Origin: Melioribacter sp.
GTDB lineage: Bacteria > Bacteroidota > Ignavibacteria > Ignavibacteriales > Melioribacteraceae
Assembly (NCBI GenBank): GCA_023250955.1
Contig: JAHEZQ010000006.1
Location: 62,001-126,000 of the forward strand
Length of the DNA stretch: 64,000 nt
Direction: 5' to 3'
The position numbers were made by a program, and so were the translations under genes. Shown here one piece after another: positions 18,565 through 28,208 of this stretch; position 1 is the stretch's first letter; the number at the start of each line of letters is the position of its first letter. The notes under the pieces were generated by a model. The model was not told the DNA's origin. It worked only from the letters and a program-made list of their open reading frames with translations, and did not search any database.

Positions 18565-19992
18565 ATGGCAAAAGTAAATTCTCCCGAACTGAATGTTCTT
18601 TCATACATAAAAACGAATAAAATCCAATTCGTTGATTTCAAGTTCATGGATTTTCCGGGACAATGGCAGCATTTCTCTGTCCCGGTTAATCAATTAAGTG
18701 AAGATTCTTTTGAAGATGGATTTGGATTTGACGGTTCATCAATCCGCGGATGGAAACATATTCATGAAAGTGATATGCTAATCATTCCGGATGCAACGAC
18801 AATGTTTCTTGATCCTTTTATAACATTGCCTACAATATCCATGATATGCGATGTATATGAACCTGCTACAAAAGAAAAATATTCACGGTGCCCGCGCAAC
18901 ATTGCACAAAAAGCTGATGCGTATTTAAAATCAACCGGAATTGCTGATACAGCATACTTTGGACCTGAAGCTGAATTTTTTATTTTCGATGATGTACGCT
19001 TTGACTCAGGACCAAATTTTTCTTATTACTCTGTTGATTCGGTAGAAGGAAAATGGAATAGCGGACGTGAAGAAGATCCTAATCTTGGTTACAAGCCTCG
19101 TTATAAAGAAGCTTACTTTCCCGTACCTCCAACTGATAAACTAAATGACATTAGAAATGAAATGGTTGTTAATCTAATGAACATGGGAATTGACGTTGAA
19201 ACACAACACCACGAAGTTGCAAGCGGGGGACAATGCGAAATTGATTTACGCTTTGCACCGTTATTAAAAGCTGCCGATCAGTTATTAATGTTTAAATATG
19301 TTGTAAAAAATACTGCCAGAAAAAACGGAAAAACTGTTACGTATATGCCTAAACCTATCTTCGGAGATAATGGAAGCGGTATGCACGTACACACAAGCCT
19401 CTGGATGAAAGGTAAACCACTTTTTGCAGGTGGCGGTTATGCCGGATTAAGTGAAATGGCTCTTTATTATATCGGCGGACTTTTAAAACATGCACCATCA
19501 TTACTTGCATTTACAAACCCAACAACTAATTCATATAAAAGGTTAGTTCCGGGTTTTGAAGCTCCGGTTAATTTGGCATACTCACAAAGAAATAGAAGCG
19601 CTTCTATAAGAATTCCTATGTTCTCTAGCAATCCTAAAACTAAACGTGTTGAATTCCGCTGTCCGGATGCATCAAGCAATCCTTATCTTGCTTTTTCCGC
19701 TATTATGATGGCTGGTCTTGATGGTATTAAAAATCGAATTGATCCCGGTGATCCTTTAGATAAAGATATTTATGATCTATCACCGGAAGAATTGAAAGAT
19801 GTTCCATCAACACCTGATTCTTTAGGAAAAGCGCTTGAAGCTTTGGCCGATGATCACGAATATTTATTAAAAGGAGATGTGTTTACCGAAGACGTGATAA
19901 ATACCTGGATTGATTATAAAATTGCTAAAGAAATAAAACCGATGGCATTACGCCCGCATCCTTTCGAGTTTGAGATGTACTTTGATGTGTAA
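18565..19992 (+). CDS. glnA: Glutamine synthetase, type I
   Basis: Makes glutamine from glutamate, ammonia and ATP as a dodecamer. Beta-grasp N-terminal domain (about 15-100, with [11 protein letters not shown]), catalytic domain with [10 protein letters not shown], the ATP-binding [12 protein letters not shown] and the RSASIRIP segment. The loop [13 protein letters not shown] keeps the Tyr that is adenylylated in GSI-beta enzymes, so post-translational control is possible. Length 475 matches GSI. An AAGGAG ribosome site lies 6 bp upstream, inside the end of the Lrp gene. A strong bidirectional terminator follows at 20028. Confidence 0.97.
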   Translation: MAKVNSPELNVLSYIKTNKIQFVDFKFMDFPGQWQHFSVPVNQLSEDSFEDGFGFDGSSIRGWKHIHESDMLIIPDATTMFLDPFITLPTISMICDVYEPATKEKYSRCPRNIAQKADAYLKSTGIADTAYFGPEAEFFIFDDVRFDSGPNFSYYSVDSVEGKWNSGREEDPNLGYKPRYKEAYFPVPPTDKLNDIRNEMVVNLMNMGIDVETQHHEVASGGQCEIDLRFAPLLKAADQLLMFKYVVKNTARKNGKTVTYMPKPIFGDNGSGMHVHTSLWMKGKPLFAGGGYAGLSEMALYYIGGLLKHAPSLLAFTNPTTNSYKRLVPGFEAPVNLAYSQRNRSASIRIPMFSSNPKTKRVEFRCPDASSNPYLAFSAIMMAGLDGIKNRIDPGDPLDKDIYDLSPEELKDVPSTPDSLGKALEALADDHEYLLKGDVFTEDVINTWIDYKIAKEIKPMALRPHPFEFEMYFDV

Positions 19993-20027
19993 GAAATACT
20001 CAGCATAAAGAAATGTATATTGAAAAA

Positions 20028-20053
20028 GAAAGGCGGAGAGTTCTCCGCCTTTT
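20028..20053. terminator. Bidirectional terminator between glnA and a T9SS protein gene
   Basis: Hairpin with arms AAAGGCGGA and TCCGCCTTT (10-11 bp counting inner pairs), with T-rich tails on both strands (TTTCTATTTTT on plus, TTTCTTTTTC on minus). It sits between two convergent genes, 36 bp after the glnA stop and 20 bp after the stop of the minus-strand gene. Confidence 0.88.
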
Positions 20054-20073
20054 CTATTTTTGTAAAGACTAAA

Positions 20074-21087
20074 TCATTTAATCAACAACATCTTTTTCAC
20101 TTCCACAAATTTTCTTCCGCTTTCAATTGATTGGGCTGTCATTTTTACTAAATAAATTCCACTGGAATGTCTTGATGCATCGAATGATAGTTCATAGTGT
20201 CCTTCATTCTGAACTTCATTTACAAGAGACGATATTCGTTCTCCCAAAATTGTATAGATGGAAATATTCACACTGCTTTGACGCGGTAGATCATAGCGAA
20301 TAAGTGTACTTGGGTTAAACGGGTTTGGATAATTTTGAAGAAGCATATAATCCGACGGAACGATTGCAAAATCATCAACAGATGTTGCAGTAGTTGTAAT
20401 ATTCATTTCAGAACTGAATTCAGACTCAGTATTTGTATTATAACCAGTTACTCTGTAACTATATTGTGCACCTGCTGCTATACTATTATTATCTATAAAC
20501 GTATGTACATTCGCAGCAGTTGTGCCAACTTGCGTCCAACTACCTGAAGGAAGAGTTTTTTTTTCAATTCTATAACCAGTTTCATTAGTTGCATTATCCT
20601 GCCAGCCCACATTAATTGTTCTCGGCGGATTCTCAGTTAAAGTAAGATTTGTTGGAACAGATATCGGATTTTGTTTTGTCAGTGATGCTGTTCCAGTTAT
20701 CGGGTTTGGGCCAGCCGGAACCCAATTAAACGTGAAAGTGCCAGTAATGTTAAGTCCGCTAAAAATACCTGATACAGTAATGTTACTTGCATTAGGATTG
20801 GGACAGTTTGCAGCTCCACCAGAATAAGCTCCCGTAGCATAAGTTCCTGTGCCTGTAACATCACCCCAAATATCTGAGTGAAAACTCACGGTGAAACCTG
20901 TTGAGTTAAAAGCAATATCTGTAGAAAAACCCGGCCTATTATCTACACCTAATATAGCACCGCCAACAAGCCAATCTGCATGAGCAGTTTGATGAACTTG
21001 GTTCCACAGTAATTGTAACAGTAATATTTCCAGAGCTACTATAAAAGCTATTAATCCACTGTCCAGTCCAAGTACCCTGCATTGCAT
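20074..21087 (-). pseudogene. Main part of a frameshifted fibronectin-III protein with T9SS tail
   Basis: From about residue 38 (HADWLVGGAILGVDN) the sequence is a beta-rich domain, then a fibronectin type III domain (about 140-230, with GYRIEKKTLPSGSWTQ and YSYRVTGYN), then a T9SS type A sorting domain (about 250-337, with NYPNPFNPSTLIRYDLP). The first about 30 residues of the open frame, starting MQCRVLGLD, are out-of-frame reading of the true N-terminus, which lies in 20939-21169. One extra G in GTGGAAC near 21002 explains the break. Function unknown; probably an exported adhesin-like or structural surface protein. Confidence 0.8.
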
Positions 21088-21169
21088 TTATATTACGAAT
21101 TTGTGAATGGACGTTATATGTTAACGATAATATTAACAGCAAAGAAATTGAAATAAATTGTTTCTTCAT
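20939..21169 (-). pseudogene. N-terminal part of the same frameshifted exported protein
   Basis: Signal peptide (about 1-22, MKKQFISISLLLIL, ending HSQ) and the first about 30 residues of the mature protein (MQGTWTGQWINSFYSSSG). After TVTITV the frame changes to a Cys/Arg-rich nonsense stretch and stops, while the correct continuation NQVHQTAHADWLVGG is in the frame of 20074-21087. The two fragments overlap by about 150 bp, as expected from a single indel inside one gene of about 1.1 kb. Confidence 0.8.
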
Positions 21170-21297
21170 TCCACGCCTCTTATTGATATTTGAACACAGA
21201 AGAACCTAATTAAAATTCGATTTTGTGTCAAGAATAAATTATGAGTATGAGACTTTTATTAAAAGTAAAGAGGAGAATAATGTACTAGATAATTAAT

Positions 21298-22728
21298 TCA
21301 CTGCGGTAAAATTATTTCTTGAGTGCGGAATGCTCGCGGGAATTGGCTTTTCAATCCTTCTTTGGAGGCAACTGCTGTTCCGAGAAAATAGTTTCTATAT
21401 TTAACAACTTTTTGTCCGCCGATTTCAAAATGTTTTTTAATTGTTCCACCGCTGAAATAAATATTTAGTTCATGGGTGCTTTCAAGCACAACAATATTTT
21501 TTGTAATTGCTGCTCCAAAAACTTGAGCGGCAAGCGGGTTTAGCTGTAGAATTCCGCGTTTATCAATTGTACCTAATCTAGTTCCAATTCTATTAAATGA
21601 TTCGAGATGATCACTATTCCAATCATTACAAACAAAATGAATATCATTGTTCTTGATCAAATATTTGTAATCGTCAAATTTATTTTGATCTATTCCATAA
21701 TAATCAGAAAGAATTTTTAGATAACCATTTACTTTTCCGCTGGATGATTTAATCAGATCATATTTTTTTTCTTGTCTTACAGTCCGCTCTAACGGTTCGG
21801 TCTTATCAATCTTTTTTAGTTTTGCAACAAAAAATCCTTCACTTTCAATTTTCCAAGGAAAAATCCGTCTGGTTTTTTTTAACTCACTATTTAAAATTTC
21901 ATTTCCAACTTTTGTATGCCCCTCATTGCATTTTACAGGCAATTCAATCTCTTCAAGTTCTACAGGATATTTATTCAACACTTTATTTATTACCATTTCG
22001 TTTTCTTCAAGCGTTAATGTACATGTCGAATAAACAATCTCTCCGCCAACTTTACACATTTTAATTGCAGCAATAAGAAGGCGCAATTGTAAGTCCGACA
22101 TTGCTTCAGCTTTACGTTGATCCCACCAGTTACTAACCTCACCTTTTTTCTGAACGATTCCCAATGCGCTGCACGGTGCATCAACTAAAATTTTATCAAA
22201 CCGATTTTCAAACTGCTTGCTTAACAATTCTCCTTTGCCGTGTAAAATGCCAACATTCACCAAACTCATTTTATCAACATTAAAAACCAAACTTTTCAAA
22301 CGGTCAACGGAAATTTCATTAGCGATCAAAGTTCCGCGATTGTTCATTAATTCTGCAAGCTGAGTTGTTTTCGAACCCGGTGCTGCACATAAATCTAAAA
22401 CTGTATCGCTACTGTTTGGATTAAGAACAAGAGCTGGTATCATTGACGACAAACTTTGTATGTAATACTTGCCCAAAATAAACTCGAGAGTTTTGCTTAC
22501 AACATCCTCGCCGGAAATAATTCGAAATGCATTTCTAATATTGGGGATAGACTCAAGATGAATTCCATAACGCTTAAGCTCTAACTCTAAATGATCGTTA
22601 TCGCACAGCGAGGAAAACCTGAGATATGGTTTGTACTGACTGTTGTGATATTGTTTATAATTAATTAAAAATTCCTCACCAAAGTGCTTGCGGATATAAT
22701 CTGTTATGTTACTGCTAAGTTCTATCAA
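21298..22728 (-). CDS. RsmB/RsmF-family RNA cytosine-5 methyltransferase
   Basis: SAM-dependent m5C methyltransferase of the NOP2/RsmB/RsmF group. SAM motif I LDLCAAPGSKTTQL (about 112), catalytic Cys in DAPCSALG (motif IV) and the second Cys in STCTL (motif VI). The C-terminal about 150 residues form an RNA-binding extension (with FNRIGTRLG and IDKRGILQL) like that of RsmF/YebU or Trm4-type enzymes, and there is no NusB-like N-domain as in RsmB. The substrate is probably 16S rRNA; the exact base cannot be read. One base separates its start from the end of the next gene upstream, so they are co-transcribed. Confidence 0.88.
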   Translation of the reverse strand: MIELSSNITDYIRKHFGEEFLINYKQYHNSQYKPYLRFSSLCDNDHLELELKRYGIHLESIPNIRNAFRIISGEDVVSKTLEFILGKYYIQSLSSMIPALVLNPNSSDTVLDLCAAPGSKTTQLAELMNNRGTLIANEISVDRLKSLVFNVDKMSLVNVGILHGKGELLSKQFENRFDKILVDAPCSALGIVQKKGEVSNWWDQRKAEAMSDLQLRLLIAAIKMCKVGGEIVYSTCTLTLEENEMVINKVLNKYPVELEEIELPVKCNEGHTKVGNEILNSELKKTRRIFPWKIESEGFFVAKLKKIDKTEPLERTVRQEKKYDLIKSSSGKVNGYLKILSDYYGIDQNKFDDYKYLIKNNDIHFVCNDWNSDHLESFNRIGTRLGTIDKRGILQLNPLAAQVFGAAITKNIVVLESTHELNIYFSGGTIKKHFEIGGQKVVKYRNYFLGTAVASKEGLKSQFPRAFRTQEIILPQ

Positions 22729-22729
22729 A

Positions 22730-23173
22730 CTATTGTCGTGTGAGGTTGAGTGAGTTGAATACTTGTATCGAATTTCTTTTAAATCCTTTAGAGTTTGGGA
22801 AGTTCTGTTTGAACTCTTTTTCCATTTCTTTTAAGAATGAATCAAGATGTTTTTCGTAATCGCGTACAGTTTCATATACATGCATTGCCTCTTTAGGAAT
22901 TTTTATCTGCAATGGTTTTAATCTGTTCGCATATAGAACATATTTTGCCTTAAAGTGATCGTCAGTAGTAAAAATAGTTTCGCCAAGTTCATTCGTGATT
23001 TGGTAGCTGTCAAAAAATGGGGGCGGGAGAAAAAGAATTTTTCCGGGCAGAGAAATTTCTTCGTATTCAGCAGAGACGATAAAATCATCCGGGAATGATT
23101 TTAATTTCTCTTTAATCTTTTCAACCCAATTTTGTGTGAACTCTTTTTCTGTCATATTAGTTTTATCGGTCAT
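22730..23173 (-). CDS. Conserved-looking hypothetical protein, 147 residues
   Basis: I do not recognise a family. It has no signal peptide or membrane segment, is mixed alpha/beta, with a charged helical C-terminal half (VYETVRDYEKHLDSFLKEMEKEF). It overlaps the TolB-like gene by 4 bp (ATGA) and is followed after one base by the methyltransferase, so it is embedded in a tight operon, which supports it being a real gene. Confidence 0.75.
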   Translation of the reverse strand: MTDKTNMTEKEFTQNWVEKIKEKLKSFPDDFIVSAEYEEISLPGKILFLPPPFFDSYQITNELGETIFTTDDHFKAKYVLYANRLKPLQIKIPKEAMHVYETVRDYEKHLDSFLKEMEKEFKQNFPNSKGFKRNSIQVFNSLNLTRQ

Positions 23174-24327
23174 TTAAAATTTATATCAACCGCTTCCGGT
23201 TTTTCTATCCAATCCGCAACAAAAACATTCGTATCGTGTGTTGGTTTTCTATCCGTTCTTCGGTTAGAACAAAAAACTATTTTTTTACCGTCGTACGAAA
23301 ACATAGGGAAAGCATCGAACGTTTCTGAATTAGTAATTTTTTCAAGTCCGGTACCGTCAATATTAATCATAAAAACATCGAATATTCTACCACCTTTATT
23401 AACTGAGTGATTATTGGAACAGAACAAAATCTTTTTTCCATCTGGATGAAAAAAAGGAGCCCAATTAGCGCCCGGAAGGTGTGTGACTTGTTTTGCATTC
23501 TTGCCGTCAATATCTGCAACGAAAACATTTAATTCTTTCGGTTCAACATAACCTTCGGCCAGAAGTTTTTTATATGTTTCAGCTTCATCGCCTTGTGGCC
23601 TGCTTGCTCTCCAAACAATTTGTTTTGAATCACGGGAAAAGAAAGCGCCGCCGTCGTATCCTAATGTGTTAGTAAGTTGTAAATATTTTCCGGTCTTTAT
23701 CTCATACCGCCATAATTCTAAATCGCCAGAACGAGTTGAAGTAAAAATTATATATTTACCATCTGGTGATACAGTTGCTTCGGCATCATAACCATTACCG
23801 CCGATTAATACCTTGGGATCGGATCCGTCTTTGTTTGCAACATAAATATCATAGCTGTTGAATAAAGGCCAAACATATCTTCCACCGCTGAACATTTGAT
23901 GTTCTGGACATTTATCTCCTGCGGCATGAGTTGAAGCATAAATAATTCTTCCATCTTTAAGAAAATAACTGCAAGTGGTTCTTCCCTTCCCAGTGGAAAT
24001 TAGTTGATATCGTTTTCCGTCTTCTACCAGAGAACCGTCAATATTCATTTTGAAAATTTGATCGCACGGTTGTGAATTAATTTCGTTCCAATCACTTTGA
24101 AACGTTAACTGCTTATTGTCAAAACTCCAATATGCTTCGGCATTATTCCCGCCGAACGTAAGTTGTTTTATATTTCGAAAATGAGTTTCACCGGTAAATC
24201 GAAGCGAATCTAATGATGGATTATAATTTCGTTTTTGCTCAGTTGTTGTAAAAGAAAAAAGTACCGGCATTACTAAAAGAATTAATAATAAAGAAATTTG
24301 GGAAGAGATAATTCTATTTTTCATCAA
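23170..24327 (-). CDS. Exported TolB-like beta-propeller protein (PD40 repeats)
   Basis: Signal peptide (about 1-27). The rest is built of WD40-like PD40 blades, recognisable by repeated D-G-K motifs: NKQLTFQSDW, SPDGKYIIFTSTRSGDLEL, SRDSKQIVWRASR, HPDGKKILFCSNN and SYDGKKIVFCSNR. No TolB N-terminal domain, so it is not the Tol-Pal TolB itself. Likely periplasmic, with a binding or scaffolding role; ligand unknown. Its stop is coupled to the 147-residue gene, and lgt lies 20 bp upstream. Confidence 0.85.
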   Translation of the reverse strand: MMKNRIISSQISLLLILLVMPVLFSFTTTEQKRNYNPSLDSLRFTGETHFRNIKQLTFGGNNAEAYWSFDNKQLTFQSDWNEINSQPCDQIFKMNIDGSLVEDGKRYQLISTGKGRTTCSYFLKDGRIIYASTHAAGDKCPEHQMFSGGRYVWPLFNSYDIYVANKDGSDPKVLIGGNGYDAEATVSPDGKYIIFTSTRSGDLELWRYEIKTGKYLQLTNTLGYDGGAFFSRDSKQIVWRASRPQGDEAETYKKLLAEGYVEPKELNVFVADIDGKNAKQVTHLPGANWAPFFHPDGKKILFCSNNHSVNKGGRIFDVFMINIDGTGLEKITNSETFDAFPMFSYDGKKIVFCSNRRTDRKPTHDTNVFVADWIEKPEAVDINFK

Positions 24328-24347
24328 AGTTTGTTCTTTCTAAAAGG

Positions 24348-25133
24348 TTACTGAATTTTTATGACTTTTTTATCTTTTCGGAATAGAAAATAAATTCCAA
24401 GGATTACAAAGGGAACGCTTAAGAGTTGTCCCAAATTTAAAAATAAATTCTGCTCGAAGGGAGATTGGTTCTCTTTAAGGAACTCTACAATAAATCTGAA
24501 TCCGAAAACAGAAACAAGAAACAATCCGAACAGCAATCCATTCTTGAATTTCCCTTTAACTCTAAAATAGAATGAAAGTAAAAAAATAAAGATTAACAGA
24601 TATGCGATTGCTTCGTAAAGCTGTGCCGGATGGCGAGGAATATTATCTACGGAGACAAATACAAATCCCCAATTTCCGTTAGTCGGTTTACCAATTATTT
24701 CCGAATTAAATAAATTTCCCAAACGGATAAAAAATCCGGAGAGTGCAACCGTTATAACCACACGATCCATAATCCACAAAAATGAAATTTCTTTTTTCTT
24801 GCGCGTATAAAGAATTAGTGCGGTTATTATTCCAATGCCAGCACCGTGACTTGCCAAACCGCCTTTCCAAATCTGAAGTATTTCTAACGGATGACTTAAA
24901 TAATAATCGGGATTATAAAATAGACAATGACCAAGGCGTGCGCCGAGGACTGTCCCAAGAATCATATACCAAACTAAATCGTTTAAATCATGTTCCGATT
25001 TATTTTCTCTCTTAAAAATAATTACCATAATTTGGTAGCCGACAATAAATGACATTGCAAAAAGAAGTCCATACCATCGAATTGTGATTGGACCGATCGA
25101 AAAAATATCAGGGCTTACATTCCAGTTTATCAC
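24348..25133 (-). CDS. lgt: Prolipoprotein diacylglyceryl transferase
   Basis: Inner-membrane enzyme that adds diacylglycerol to the lipobox Cys of prolipoproteins, the first step of lipoprotein maturation. Seven predicted membrane helices; Lgt motifs GGLASHGAGIGI and the signature RLGNLFNSEIIG with its Arg, Asn and Glu, plus RHPAQLYEA. The start is a GTG at 25133 with AAGG 5-6 bp upstream; no better ATG exists. At 261 residues it is normal. Among its clients in this window is the bamD product. Confidence 0.95.
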   Translation of the reverse strand: MINWNVSPDIFSIGPITIRWYGLLFAMSFIVGYQIMVIIFKRENKSEHDLNDLVWYMILGTVLGARLGHCLFYNPDYYLSHPLEILQIWKGGLASHGAGIGIITALILYTRKKKEISFLWIMDRVVITVALSGFFIRLGNLFNSEIIGKPTNGNWGFVFVSVDNIPRHPAQLYEAIAYLLIFIFLLSFYFRVKGKFKNGLLFGLFLVSVFGFRFIVEFLKENQSPFEQNLFLNLGQLLSVPFVILGIYFLFRKDKKVIKIQ

Positions 25134-25135
25134 AT

Positions 25136-25273
25136 TTACCTTACTTTAATGGTTTGATCTTTATCTGATTTGAAGCAGCAGCCTAAGGAAAAAAATGATT
25201 TTGTATTCGGCTGTGATGGCAAATTTACATAATAGACAGTTAATAAAGCAACTAAGCAGAATGCTCTTTTAAT
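25136..25273 (-). other. Possible small membrane-protein ORF between ccmB and lgt
   Basis: A 45-codon open frame between stops, ending 2 bp before the lgt start, reads like a real protein: one hydrophobic helix (CLVALLTVYYV) then a polar tail with adjacent cysteines (SLGCCFKSDKDQTIKVR). No ATG, GTG or TTG gives the whole frame; the first codon after the upstream stop is ATT, and no ribosome site is visible. It may be a small gene with an unusual start, or the remains of a gene. The amino-acid content, not an alignment, is the only support. Confidence 0.25.
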
Positions 25274-25292
25274 TCAAAAAAGGATAAAATGA

Positions 25293-25952
25293 TTATTCTT
25301 CCCAGATAAAATCGAACAATAAATAAGAAGCTGTTAACATTACTACATCGTAACAAACAAGAACTGCAATTTCTACAAATGAACTGCTTACAGAATTACC
25401 ATCCATTGCATGCTTGGTCAGTTCCAAAAGAGTTAGAATAAGAGGAAGTAAAATCGGGAATGATAAAACAGGGTAAAGAGTTCCTTTGGAACTGGCTTTG
25501 GATATTATTGCGGCAATAATAGTTGATGAAATTGCGATACCGACATTTCCGAACAGAAATGCAATCGCAAATAACGTAAAGTTTTTTATTATGAAAGAAT
25601 TAAATAGGATTGCAAAAAGAAAAGTAATTACAAAGTTCATCAGGAAAACGAGCAAGAGATTAAAAATAAGTTTACCTGAAAAAATAGTTGACGGTGCGGC
25701 AATTAAATGAAGAGTCATTGTAGTACCGCGTTCTTCTTCCGATACAAACGCGCGTGAAAGTCCAGACATTGCTGAAAAAAATATTACGACCCATAAAAGT
25801 CCGCCTGTTAAATATTCCGTGATCTTTTCACTTCCAATTGAAAACATAATTACGCTGATTGTAACCAGAATAAACATTGCAAGAGCATTAATTGCATAAC
25901 GCGTGCGTAGTTCCGACTGCCAATCTTTTTTAAATAGCGAATATGCTTTCAT
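25293..25952 (-). CDS. ccmB: CcmB-type haem exporter permease
   Basis: Six predicted membrane helices over 219 residues, and the CcmB segment FSAMSGLSRAFVSEEERGT with LIAAPST following. It would form an ABC transporter with CcmA for cytochrome c maturation (system I). It overlaps ccmA by 4 bp (ATGA). No ccmC, ccmE or ccmF lies in the window; the genes that would normally come downstream are replaced by lgt. Confidence 0.9.
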   Translation of the reverse strand: MKAYSLFKKDWQSELRTRYAINALAMFILVTISVIMFSIGSEKITEYLTGGLLWVVIFFSAMSGLSRAFVSEEERGTTMTLHLIAAPSTIFSGKLIFNLLLVFLMNFVITFLFAILFNSFIIKNFTLFAIAFLFGNVGIAISSTIIAAIISKASSKGTLYPVLSFPILLPLILTLLELTKHAMDGNSVSSSFVEIAVLVCYDVVMLTASYLLFDFIWEE

Positions 25953-26593
25953 TTGCCAATTGCCCTTTTAAATTTTTCCAATTCAATTACTTGGCTGCAT
26001 AGTGCAATATCTGAATCTTCATTCGAAGCAATGATCACCAGATTATTTTCTGCTTCTTTCTTGATTAGTGCATAAACTTTTTCTTTGCCGGGATTATCTA
26101 AATTTGATGTTGGTTCATCTAAAATTATAAGAGATGGTTGGTGCAAAAGAGCAAAAATAAATTTCAACCGTTGTTTCATGCCGGATGAATATCCGCGGAT
26201 AAGGTCATTTTTCCGGTCAATAAGTTTTAGTTCATTCAGTAAAAAGTCTGAACGTTCTTTATTGAAACTAATCCCTCTAATATTTGAAAAGTGTAAAAGA
26301 TTTTCTTCTGCGGTGAATTCATCATAAAGAAAAAGATACGGTGAAACAAAACCAATCTGATTGTGAAGTTTGAACGATTCTATTTCTTTCAAATTATTTT
26401 TATGAATTACTTTTCCGCGCGTTGGTGAAATTAAATTTGCAATAATTTTAACTAATGTTGATTTGCCGGAACCATTCGGGCCTGATATTCCATAAATATG
26501 CTGTGACGAAAAAGAAAAATTAATTCCGTCAAAGATCAATCGTCTTCCGAAATACTTAACAAGATTATTTAATTCAACTGTGTAATTAGTCAT
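25949..26593 (-). CDS. ccmA: CcmA-type ABC transporter ATPase
   Basis: A 214-residue ABC ATPase: Walker A GPNGSGKSTLVK, signature YSSGMKQRLKF, Walker B LIILDEPTSNLD. The H-loop His, usually in a TTHQ-like segment, is absent: the equivalent stretch reads IIASNEDSD. The link to cytochrome c maturation rests on the adjacent CcmB and on length. It overlaps the metalloprotease gene upstream by 8 bp, so the group is one transcript. Confidence 0.85.
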   Translation of the reverse strand: MTNYTVELNNLVKYFGRRLIFDGINFSFSSQHIYGISGPNGSGKSTLVKIIANLISPTRGKVIHKNNLKEIESFKLHNQIGFVSPYLFLYDEFTAEENLLHFSNIRGISFNKERSDFLLNELKLIDRKNDLIRGYSSGMKQRLKFIFALLHQPSLIILDEPTSNLDNPGKEKVYALIKKEAENNLVIIASNEDSDIALCSQVIELEKFKRAIGK

Positions 26594-28208
26594 TTTGTAT
26601 TACGAGTTTTCCTTTTTTAATAGCATCTCCGGATTTGGTAACGTAAATATAAACACCCGTACTAAGTTTATTATTATTTTTATCCAGTCCGTTCCAAATT
26701 ACAACTACTTGGTCAGCGGTAACAATAGGTTTTTGTGAAGAATAAACCAAATTCATGTCGGTAGAATAAATGTACAAATCAACTAACCCGTTGTTTGATT
26801 TTGCAACTGGGATAAAAATTTGATTGTTAACCGAATATCTAAACGGCTGAGGAAATACATAATCTAATTCCACACTTGCTAGCTGCCCGTTATCAATTGG
26901 TATATCATTAAATATATCTGATTCGCCAAGTAAAAGTGAATTTGCACTTTCTATTTTTGAATAATATCCATCCAATATTTTTCTGGAACCTGTTAACTGA
27001 TCTGAAGATAGCGTATATGTGAACGGCAATCCGCTTATAGGTGATGCAATGGCACCGTTTAGATCTGCATTACTCACAATCGAAACTAAATTATCTGCCC
27101 CATTAGTAAAAAAAATAAAATTATTTGATATAGGATCTGAAGTTATATTAATAGTGGTAGACGGTTTTGTGAATGGTATAGTCATCATCGGATGAATTAA
27201 AGGATAATTTGCGGCTTCTTCAAAATATTTGTTAGGGACCGTGCGCGTGTTTGTAAAATAAGTCCACAATCCAAACTTGTTGAATTCTGTTTTTAATGTT
27301 GATCCGGCTTCCAGTATTGCATCGGCGATTGATTCAACAGCACGTTCTTGCCTCATCAATTCCCATGTTCGCTTAATAACGTTTGCGCCGAATCTATCTC
27401 TGAGGAAAATATTCCATATGGCAAGATCGTATCCGTCATTTGAAGAAAATGCTCTTTGCGGATTTCTAAAATAAGTATCCAGATAATTATAATAATCGTT
27501 GATGCTGTCGTAAACAAATTCCTCCATAGATGTTGATGTAAGCTCAAAATAGTAAGTGTCGTTTGCCCGGTAAATGTAATTTCCGATCTGTATTCCGTGA
27601 TGAAATTCATGAGCAATAGTAACACGTGCTGCATCTATTCCATGAGTGTAATAGTTTGTTCCGAAATCATTATCCATTACTGTGTAACAAGTATAAGTAT
27701 TGCTAGTAATTTGATTTTCAAATTCTGTATATCCGTATAGACCGCCGGAAAGATTTTGAATATAAATGTCATAACGGTCATCTCCCCCTGCCCCGGCATC
27801 TCCAGGCGGCGATGGATAACCAAGAATGTTTACTTCATAATTATAAGAGGAATCTGCCGCTTGAGCTAATTGGTTTATGTTATATATTGGTGCATCAACA
27901 CCTGATTTCATAAAATGTATTCTAAACTTCCCTGAAGGAGTTACAAAACTTGTATCGGTGGTTGGCCTGTCTAGAACTTTTTTAAGAAGATTTTTTTGCT
28001 GTTCACTAAATTTATCGTAATTCATTTTCACTTGATTTACAATTCCGAATCCGCATTTTATCGGGAGATTAGTTTCACCGGCAACCTGCGGTTTTACATT
28101 TTGATTGATTCCTCTTACTTGTAAGAATTCATTATATAATGAATCTATATTTTGTGCCGATGATATTAAAATTGGGATTGAGTAAAGAAGTAATAAAAAT
28201 TTCTTCAT
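26586..28208 (-). CDS. Exported zinc metalloprotease (HEFHH) with FlgD-like/T9SS-type C-terminus
   Basis: Signal peptide (about 1-18). The HExxH zinc motif AHEFHHGIQ lies near residue 200, with a helical region after it; this arrangement resembles the MXAN_6640-type putative metalloproteases. The C-terminal about 85 residues (VIWNGLDKNNNKLSTGVYIYV and a final KKGKLVIQ) match the FlgD-Ig-like form of T9SS sorting domains. Likely a surface or secreted protease. It overlaps the FG-GAP gene upstream by 4 bp and ccmA downstream by 8 bp. Confidence 0.8.
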   Translation of the reverse strand: MKKFLLLLYSIPILISSAQNIDSLYNEFLQVRGINQNVKPQVAGETNLPIKCGFGIVNQVKMNYDKFSEQQKNLLKKVLDRPTTDTSFVTPSGKFRIHFMKSGVDAPIYNINQLAQAADSSYNYEVNILGYPSPPGDAGAGGDDRYDIYIQNLSGGLYGYTEFENQITSNTYTCYTVMDNDFGTNYYTHGIDAARVTIAHEFHHGIQIGNYIYRANDTYYFELTSTSMEEFVYDSINDYYNYLDTYFRNPQRAFSSNDGYDLAIWNIFLRDRFGANVIKRTWELMRQERAVESIADAILEAGSTLKTEFNKFGLWTYFTNTRTVPNKYFEEAANYPLIHPMMTIPFTKPSTTINITSDPISNNFIFFTNGADNLVSIVSNADLNGAIASPISGLPFTYTLSSDQLTGSRKILDGYYSKIESANSLLLGESDIFNDIPIDNGQLASVELDYVFPQPFRYSVNNQIFIPVAKSNNGLVDLYIYSTDMNLVYSSQKPIVTADQVVVIWNGLDKNNNKLSTGVYIYVTKSGDAIKKGKLVIQND

